The notes under the pieces were generated by a model. That model saw only the letters and a program-made list of their open reading frames with translations. It was not told where the DNA came from and did no database searches. Below, one piece after another: positions 22,178 through 28,038 of a stretch of DNA of 64,000 nucleotides (the first letter of the stretch is position 1; each line of letters begins with the position of its first letter). Made by a program: the position numbers and the translations under genes. The DNA is taken from contig NZ_RAPR01000001.1 in assembly GCF_003610235.1 (NCBI RefSeq), forward strand, positions 930,001 through 994,000, written 5' to 3'. Source of the stretch: Catellatospora citrea (GTDB taxonomy: Bacteria > Actinomycetota > Actinomycetes > Mycobacteriales > Micromonosporaceae).

Positions 22178-23827
22178 TCAGCCGTTACGGACCGCGTCGC
22201 GCACGGCCGCCGCGGCCCGGCGTCCGACGATCTCGCCGCGCGCACCCGCGACGGCATCTGCCTGCGCCTCGCCGAGGACGTCCCACACCCGGCGCATGAA
22301 AGCGAAGGTCGGCATGGGATCCGCCACTTCACACAGTCGACGGTACTGCTGCACCGCCTCGCTCTCGCCACTGTTGGCGAGCAGCGCCACAGGGCAGTGC
22401 ACAGCCTGCGACAAGGCGGTCATGACATGGCCGTGGGTCAGGAAGTCGGCGAACAGGTCGTGGGCGATGGCGCTGTTCGCGCCCTCGCGGGCGATCGTCA
22501 GACCGTGCACGAGGCTGAACGTACGAGCGGGCAGGCCTTGTGCGAACGGCGGCATGGCGCTCACCGACACCCGGATCTTCGCCGCCTGCGCCTCCTGCAG
22601 TCCGTCCGAGGAGGTGAGCAGGAACGCGGTGCGGCCCTCGCTGAAGGCCCGCCTGGCGGCCAGCCTGTCCACTCCGCGGCGCAGCATGCCCTGCTCGCCG
22701 AGCATCCTGAAACACTCGAAGGCCGCGATGGATCCAGGGCTGTCCAACCCGACCTCGCCGGGATTCCATGAGCCGTCCGGATCACGGCCGAACAGCCATC
22801 CGCCCGCGCTGGTGAAGACCGGCCAGGTCTGGAACGGGTCACCACGGTCGCCGATGCGGGTGGCGAACACCTCGCTGACCTGTCCCTGCCGGAGCAGTTC
22901 CTCCCCCATCGCGACGAGCTCCTCGAAAGTGGCCGGAGCGTGCGGGGCGAGCTCGGTGTTGCGCAGCAGCGCCGTGGTGTCCATCGTCGTGGGGACGCCG
23001 TACAGCCGTCCCTCGTGGACCAGGCTGTCCAGCGTCCAGGGCGCGAATGCCGAGCGCTGCTCGGCCGACAGCACGACGGGGTCGATCACCCGGTCCCGGG
23101 CCAGCACGCCGATCCAGTCGTGCGGGCAGACCAACGCATCGGCGACGGCGGACCCGCGCACGTCGGCCATGAACGCGTCCTGCGGGTGGCCTTCCGGATC
23201 CACCTCGAACGCCACCGTCACCCCGTAGGTGGCGCGAAACTTGGCCTCGAACTGGGTCAGCACCGCCGTACGTGCCCGGTCGGCCTTCACCCGCAGCGTG
23301 GGTTGCAGTTCGATCAGCCGTCCGTACTGGTCGCGCAACCAGCGGATGCCCGTGGAGTCGGTGAAGCTGACCTTGACCCGGCGGACCGGTTCGAGGACCG
23401 GGACCTCGGCGGGCCTGACCAGGCCCGAGAATTGGGCGACGGTGCCGGGTGGGACGACCGGATGGTGGATACGCCGTTCTTCGGCGTCGTCGTCGGCATC
23501 GACCACCGTGCAGTAGACCTGATAGACCGGAGCACCGGAGGCGTTGCGCAGATGGGCTCCCCAGACACCCGGCTGGTCGGGCGACTCGCCCCACCACGCG
23601 GAGACCAGGGCCGCCTGGGTGCGGCGCAGGTAGTCGTCCTGTGCGCGCCGGGATTCCGCGTCGACGCGATCACGCTCGGACTCGATGCGGTACGTGCGCA
23701 GCGCGGCCTGTGCGGCCACCGCCGCGAACACCAGGGCGAACACGGTCGCGACCGCGGCGACCCAGCTCGGCACATCGCCCCAGACACCGTCGGGTGCAGC
23801 AGCGGCGATCATCGCATCCATGCTCAT
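22178..23827 (-). CDS. Membrane-anchored protein with maltose-binding-protein fold, probably facing the cytosol
   Basis: A 549-residue protein. Residues 21-43 form one hydrophobic helix (WVAAVATVFALVFAAVAAQ) with an acidic N-terminus and a strongly charged stretch right after it (RTYRIESERDRVDAESRR), predicting N-out/C-in. There is no lipobox or cleavage site. Residues 75-180 form a beta-rich domain. From about 190 to the end the sequence follows MalE end to end: a DxW-type PHDWIG, APWTLDSLVHEGRLYGVPTTMD, TWPVFTSAGGWLFG, and a C-terminal DPMPTFAFMRRVWDVLGEA corresponding to the MPNIPQMSAFWYAV region of MalE. Ligand unknown. It lies 50 bases downstream of the TIR gene on the same strand, so the two likely form an operon. 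The cytosolic placement of a solute-binding fold is unusual. Confidence 0.75.
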   Translation of the reverse strand: MSMDAMIAAAAPDGVWGDVPSWVAAVATVFALVFAAVAAQAALRTYRIESERDRVDAESRRAQDDYLRRTQAALVSAWWGESPDQPGVWGAHLRNASGAPVYQVYCTVVDADDDAEERRIHHPVVPPGTVAQFSGLVRPAEVPVLEPVRRVKVSFTDSTGIRWLRDQYGRLIELQPTLRVKADRARTAVLTQFEAKFRATYGVTVAFEVDPEGHPQDAFMADVRGSAVADALVCPHDWIGVLARDRVIDPVVLSAEQRSAFAPWTLDSLVHEGRLYGVPTTMDTTALLRNTELAPHAPATFEELVAMGEELLRQGQVSEVFATRIGDRGDPFQTWPVFTSAGGWLFGRDPDGSWNPGEVGLDSPGSIAAFECFRMLGEQGMLRRGVDRLAARRAFSEGRTAFLLTSSDGLQEAQAAKIRVSVSAMPPFAQGLPARTFSLVHGLTIAREGANSAIAHDLFADFLTHGHVMTALSQAVHCPVALLANSGESEAVQQYRRLCEVADPMPTFAFMRRVWDVLGEAQADAVAGARGEIVGRRAAAAVRDAVRNG

Positions 23828-23877
23828 GAAACTAGCGAATCCGCGCCATCACCCCCACCCCCGAACAGCGGCGATGC

Positions 23878-24639
23878 TCAGCCGGGAACGGTGCGGACAC
23901 TCACCTCACGGCCGGCGGCGTCCACCGCGGTGAGGCGGAACACACCCGTCTCGTCCACTTGGAACGTCACCCGCAGCTGCGGGACCCCGGCCGGAGCGGG
24001 GTCCAGCAGCAGGTCGTACACGCCAAGCGCCCGGTTCCCGGCGACGGTCGGGCCGTCGCCGTGATGGACCCGGACCTTGACGACCCGCTGACCGTCGTCC
24101 GCAGTGGTGAACAGCTCGGTCCGCGCACAGGGCACCGCCGTGCCACGCTCGATCAGCGGCAGGAACACCCCGCCGCCGACCTCGATGCCGACCGCGCTCG
24201 CCAGCGCGCCACCGCGGACCGGGACGGCGAACCCGCCGCCCGGGGTCACCGCGTCGGCCACGACGACCCCGAGCACGAACTGCAGTCGCCGCACGAACTC
24301 CGGGCCGGGCATGGCGCCGCCGGTCACGTCCTGGTAATCGACAGCCGCCGGCCAGGCCGCCCCGTCCAGCAGCAATGGCAGGACCGGACGGCCGAGCCGC
24401 CTGGCGTGGTCGATCTCGCGGGCCACCCAGCCATCGTGCTGTGCGGCGGGAGTCATCACCACGACGACCGCCGCACAGCCCGCGAGCTGCGACCGGGTAT
24501 AGGTGGTCCACCAGCCGTCGGTCATCGGCTGCGTGTCGTACACGATGGACAGTCCGGAAGCGATGAGGTCGGCGGCCAGGCGACGGACGTAGGACACGTC
24601 ATGTTCACGGCTGAAACTGATGAACACCGGCCCACTCAT
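23878..24639 (-). CDS. TIR domain fused to Hsp70-type substrate-binding domain
   Basis: A 253-residue protein. Residues 1-125 are a TIR fold (PVFISFSREHD at the first strand, IVYDTQ, VVVVMTPAAQ, WVAREIDHARRLGRPVLPLLLDG). Residues 145-250 match the beta-sandwich substrate-binding domain of DnaK: GIEVGGGVFLPLI, RGTAVPCARTELFTTADDGQ, NRALGVYDL, PAPAGVPQLRVTFQVDETGVFRLTAVD. No Hsp70 ATPase domain is present. The helix that usually carries the catalytic Glu of NAD-cleaving TIRs reads GWWTTYTRSQL here, with no Glu at the expected place, so enzymatic activity is doubtful. ATG 24639 begins directly at the TIR fold. It is followed on the same strand by the MBP-fold gene and then the convergent SIR2 gene. 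Confidence 0.8.
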   Translation of the reverse strand: MSGPVFISFSREHDVSYVRRLAADLIASGLSIVYDTQPMTDGWWTTYTRSQLAGCAAVVVVMTPAAQHDGWVAREIDHARRLGRPVLPLLLDGAAWPAAVDYQDVTGGAMPGPEFVRRLQFVLGVVVADAVTPGGGFAVPVRGGALASAVGIEVGGGVFLPLIERGTAVPCARTELFTTADDGQRVVKVRVHHGDGPTVAGNRALGVYDLLLDPAPAGVPQLRVTFQVDETGVFRLTAVDAAGREVSVRTVPG

Positions 24640-24716
24640 GCGCGCATGGTAGCCGGGCCGCACCGCACCGCAGCCGCATTCGCGGGGACGGCTGGTGCGG
24701 TCGGACCGTCGGCGTC

Positions 24717-25388
24717 TCAGTCCAGGACGGTCTCGCCGCCCGGGTAGGCGAAGGAGGCCCGCGGGGCGTAGAAGCCCCAGGTGATCTCCAGCGGGTTCGC
24801 CGGGCGCAGCGCGTACACGGCATGGGTCGGGTCGAGGAACTCCAGTTTCTCGACCTCGAAGTCGGCGACCGGCTCGGAGATGAACGGGTAGTTGCCCGCG
24901 ACGAAGCTCCCGCCGACCTCGGTAAGGTAGCGCAGCTGGCCGCGGGCGGTCTCGCCGAACTTGCGACCGACCCGCACGGTGGTCCGGATGACCGGCACGC
25001 CGTCGGAGGTCGTGGTCGCGGTCAGCTTCTTGCCGTGGATCTCGATCGTGGTGGTGCCCACGCCGGCCGGCACACCGCGGGCGGACGCGTAGTCGCGCAC
25101 CACGGCGCTGGAGTTGAAGTAGTGGGTCCACCAGCGGCCGGGGGTGACGCCGTCGGGCGCGTAGGCGTCCTCCAGGTCGGGGCCGATGTAGGTCAGCGAG
25201 TACGCACCGAAGCCGGAGGTCTGTTCCGGGGCGTCGACGACGTACTGATTCATGAAGACCTGGCGGTTGGCCATGGGCTTCAGGCCCGCCGGGACCAGTG
25301 CCGCGACCGCGTCGGGGTCGGCGGGCACCCAGCCGAAGTAGAGCATCCGGCTGTTGACGACGAGCTGAGGGGCTGCGAGCTGGGACAT
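24717..25388 (-). CDS. Acetoacetate decarboxylase-like family protein
   Basis: A 223-residue protein that I place in the acetoacetate decarboxylase superfamily from its overall pattern: an N-terminal strand pair with LVVNSRMLYFGWVPADPDAVAALVP, MANRQVFMNQYVVD, then TIEIHGKKLTATTTSDGVPVIRTTVR, and a C-terminal ADFEVEKLEFLDPTHAVYALRPANPLEITWGFYAP. Whether it keeps the Schiff-base Lys needed for decarboxylation I cannot decide by eye. Members of this fold include decarboxylases, aldolase-like enzymes and proteins of unknown role. It diverges from the hemerythrin gene across a 199-base gap that holds an inverted repeat. Confidence 0.6.
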   Translation of the reverse strand: MSQLAAPQLVVNSRMLYFGWVPADPDAVAALVPAGLKPMANRQVFMNQYVVDAPEQTSGFGAYSLTYIGPDLEDAYAPDGVTPGRWWTHYFNSSAVVRDYASARGVPAGVGTTTIEIHGKKLTATTTSDGVPVIRTTVRVGRKFGETARGQLRYLTEVGGSFVAGNYPFISEPVADFEVEKLEFLDPTHAVYALRPANPLEITWGFYAPRASFAYPGGETVLD

Positions 25389-25459
25389 CGAGAACTCTCC
25401 TGGCCGTTGCTGTGGGTAGCCAGAACGCTACGAGCAGCCGTCGCGGGCCGACAATCGAA

Positions 25460-25485
25460 TATCGACCTTTGTCTTGTTGTCGATA
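25460..25485. promoter_or_regulatory. Inverted repeat between divergent genes
   Basis: TATCGAC at 25460-25466 and GTCGATA at 25479-25485, a 7-base perfect inverted repeat with a 12-base spacer. It sits 72 bases before the acetoacetate-decarboxylase-like gene and about 100 before the hemerythrin gene, in a locally AT-richer patch. It could be an operator; the regulator is unknown. Confidence 0.35.
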
Positions 25486-25587
25486 GCAGGCGGTTGGCGT
25501 TCGTCACAGTCCGGCCGCTTGCGGGGTCTCCCCCGGCCATGATCGGATGGTCGGAGCATCGCGTGCCGGTGGCGGACTGCGCCAGGC

Positions 25588-26112
25588 ATGGAGGTGTGGG
25601 ATCGAAGGGTCCGCCAGTTCATGGCCTCCCACCACGGCGACCGCACCGTCGCCTTCAGCCTGCAGCTCGTGCGGGCGCACCAGGAACTACGCCGCCGGGT
25701 CCGTGAGATCAGGGCGGGCATCGGGCACCGCACGCTGCCCGACGACGTGCTCGTCCACCACTGCCTGGCCTTCTGCACGGCGCTGACCGAGCATCACCGC
25801 GGTGAGGACGACGGCATGTTCGCCGACGTGCTGCGCGCCCGCCCCGACCTCGCACCGACCATCGCCAAGCTCGTCGAGGACCACGGGTGGATCACGTCGA
25901 TCCTGTCCCGCGTCGGTCGGCTCGCGGCGCAGGCCGCGCAGTCGCCCGGCACGGACCTGGAGGCGATCGGCCGCGAGCTCGACGGGCTGACCGCGATCAT
26001 GGACTCCCACTTCAACTTCGAGGAACGTGTGCTCAGCCAGGCGCTGGACCGGGAAACGACCGACACCGGCTGGTCCGACCCCGTGTTCCGGTTCCGCGGC
26101 AGCACGGGCTGA
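25588..26112 (+). CDS. Hemerythrin HHE-domain protein
   Basis: A 174-residue four-helix-bundle protein with the spaced His and acidic residues of a hemerythrin di-iron site: LVRAHQEL (helix 1), LTEHHRGEDDGMF (helix 2), LVEDHGWI (helix 3) and SHFNFEERVL (helix 4). Such proteins bind O2 or NO or store iron in actinomycetes. The chosen ATG at 25588 gives a slightly long N-terminal helix; ATG 25621 is an alternative. It ends 71 bases before the aminotransferase gene and may be read through into it. Confidence 0.85.
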   Translation: MEVWDRRVRQFMASHHGDRTVAFSLQLVRAHQELRRRVREIRAGIGHRTLPDDVLVHHCLAFCTALTEHHRGEDDGMFADVLRARPDLAPTIAKLVEDHGWITSILSRVGRLAAQAAQSPGTDLEAIGRELDGLTAIMDSHFNFEERVLSQALDRETTDTGWSDPVFRFRGSTG

Positions 26113-26183
26113 CCTCCGCCCCGGGCATCCGACCGGGAACCGCCCATGATCTCCTAAGACGTCCGCACCGGGAGGGGTCCGCC

Positions 26184-27083
26184 ATGCTTCAGCGCTACGA
26201 CCAGCGCAACGCCGACCTGAAGTACTGGGTCAACGGCGTGCTGCGCCACCGCGACGAGCCGGGGATCTCCCCGTTCGACTCCGTCGTGCAGGGCGGCGAC
26301 GCGGTATGGGAGGGCCTCCGGCTGTACCAGGGCCGGATCTTCGCCCTCGACGCGCACCTGGCACGGCTGCGCCGTTCGGCCGCCGCGCTCGGCTTCGCCG
26401 CCGTGCCCTCCGACGAGGAGATCACCTCGGCGCTGACGGAGACCCTGCGGGCCAACGCGATGACCGACGGCGTGCACGTACGGCTCACGCTGACCCGCGG
26501 GGTGAAGGTCACCAGCGGCATGGACCCGCGGCTCAACCAGTCCGGGTGCACGCTGATCGTGCTCGCCGAGCACAAGGCCCCGGTGTACGACACCGGCGGC
26601 TTGAAGCTGGCCACCTCCAGCGTGCGGCGGCCCGGCCCGGACGTGCTCGACCCGAAGATCCACCACAACAACCTGATCAACTCGATCCTCGCGAAGATGG
26701 AGGCCACCCTCGCCGGGGCCGACGACGCGCTCATGCTCGACGGGCGTGGCTTCGTCGCCGAGACCAACGCCACGCACCTGTTCGCGGTGGTGCGCGGGCG
26801 GCTGGCCACCCCGCGGACCGTCGCCTGCCCCGAGGGCGTCACCCGGGAGACCGTGCTGGCCCTGGCCGCCGACGCGGGCATCGACGTCGAGGTGCGGGAC
26901 ATCTCGCTGGCCGAGATGCACTCGGCCGACGAGGTGTTCTGCACCGGCACGATGGGCGAGATCGCGGGCGTGGTGCAGATCGACGGCCGGACCATCGGCG
27001 ACGGCACGATCGGCCCGGCCACCAAGCGCGTCGCCGACATCTACCTCGCGCACGCCCGCAGTTCGGGCACCGTGGTCGTCTGA
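26184..27083 (+). CDS. Class IV aminotransferase, branched-chain aminotransferase-like
   Basis: A 299-residue PLP enzyme of fold type IV. The PLP Lys is expected at residue 158 (DPKIHHNNLINS); phosphate-binding and substrate motifs include SPFDSVVQGGDAVWEGLR, VRLTLTRGVKVTSGM, LDGRGFVAETNATHLF and CTGTMGEIAGVV. The sequence resembles the C-terminal half of the plant branched-chain aminotransferase-like proteins, whose N-terminal half resembles the neighbouring sulfotransferase-like gene. GGGAGGGG lies just before ATG 26184. The substrate may be a branched-chain or D-amino acid, or aminodeoxychorismate-like; sequence alone does not settle it. Confidence 0.88.
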   Translation: MLQRYDQRNADLKYWVNGVLRHRDEPGISPFDSVVQGGDAVWEGLRLYQGRIFALDAHLARLRRSAAALGFAAVPSDEEITSALTETLRANAMTDGVHVRLTLTRGVKVTSGMDPRLNQSGCTLIVLAEHKAPVYDTGGLKLATSSVRRPGPDVLDPKIHHNNLINSILAKMEATLAGADDALMLDGRGFVAETNATHLFAVVRGRLATPRTVACPEGVTRETVLALAADAGIDVEVRDISLAEMHSADEVFCTGTMGEIAGVVQIDGRTIGDGTIGPATKRVADIYLAHARSSGTVVV

Positions 27084-27104
27084 GCCGCGCCCCGCCGGAC
27101 CGGG

Positions 27105-27812
27105 TCAGCTCAGCCGGTGGGCGTGCAGCTCGTCGTAGTACGGCCGGGCCGCGTCGACCAGGTGGCGCAGGCGGTCGGGCACCGCGGCCGGGGACGGGTC
27201 GTAGGCGGCGAAACCGGTCGACGATTCCACATTGGCGTACCAGTGGGGCGCCCATACGCCGTCGGTGTCGCGCGGGCCGGACGCCCAGCTCAGCATCGCC
27301 GGGTCCCAGCCGGTGCCCAGCGCCGCGCACAGCTTCGCCAGCACCCCGGCCGGGTCCCGGAGCAGGTCCGCGGCGTCGACCACGGGGCCGCCGTACGCCG
27401 CGAAGATCTCGGCCTGCTGGGTGAAGCCCAGGTCGGCCAGGGTCGGCTCGCCGCGGACCTTCGCGTACGACGCGACGACGTGCGCCGGGTCGCGGATGAG
27501 GTACGCGTTGGCCAGTTCGCCCAGCCAGTCGCGGCCGATGTCGGGCAGCAGGTGGTGGGTCATGTGCTTCTGGTAGTACACGCCCACGCCCGACGGCAGC
27601 GGACCGGTCAGCGCCGCGGCGACGTCCTGCCAGCGCCGGGGCTGGCTGGCCAGGATCTCGGCGCGGCCGGGATGATCCAGGCCGGTGACGTCGAGGTAGT
27701 GCGCGTACAGCGGCTCGTCCACGACCAGCGTGTCCGCCCGCGCGCCGAAACTGCGCATGAGCGCCGTCGACACGTTGCGCGGCCCCGACCACATCGCCAC
27801 CCGGGTCACCAT
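27105..27812 (-). CDS. Sulfotransferase-like P-loop protein
   Basis: A 235-residue protein with a PAPS-type P-loop at the N-terminus (MWSGPRNVSTALMRSFG), then VVDEPLYAHYLDVTG, YLIRDPAHVVASYAKV, which resembles the 3'-phosphate-binding RDP..V.S segment of sulfotransferases, and a C-terminal SGPRDTDGVWAPHWYANVESSTGF. This whole pattern matches the N-terminal domain of plant branched-chain aminotransferase-like proteins. It converges on the aminotransferase gene with 21 bases between stops. GGAGG lies upstream of ATG 27812. Sulfation has not been shown for this subgroup, so the catalytic role is uncertain. Confidence 0.78.
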   Translation of the reverse strand: MVTRVAMWSGPRNVSTALMRSFGARADTLVVDEPLYAHYLDVTGLDHPGRAEILASQPRRWQDVAAALTGPLPSGVGVYYQKHMTHHLLPDIGRDWLGELANAYLIRDPAHVVASYAKVRGEPTLADLGFTQQAEIFAAYGGPVVDAADLLRDPAGVLAKLCAALGTGWDPAMLSWASGPRDTDGVWAPHWYANVESSTGFAAYDPSPAAVPDRLRHLVDAARPYYDELHAHRLS

Positions 27813-28038
27813 GACGCCTCCTCGTTTCCGTGACGCAGCGTACCCGCCAATGATCACCAGCGGATGGGCGACGCCACGCCGGACACGACACCCGAACCGG
27901 TGAAGAGCGTGCCCATTCATGATCTCATTCATCAATCCACACATTTAAGCGGGTTACGGTCGGCGTCCACCACCTGGCGCACCGTGACGGGCCACCGCCC
28001 GCACCTACGCCACGGCTCCCGTCGAGAGAGGCGTCCCC

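Noticed and set aside
20363..24639. Calling the SIR2 + TIR pair a Thoeris system.
   Set aside because: Thoeris ThsA has a SIR2 domain plus SLOG; no SLOG is visible here, and the TIR protein carries an Hsp70 SBD and seems to lack the catalytic Glu. The pair is only analogous.
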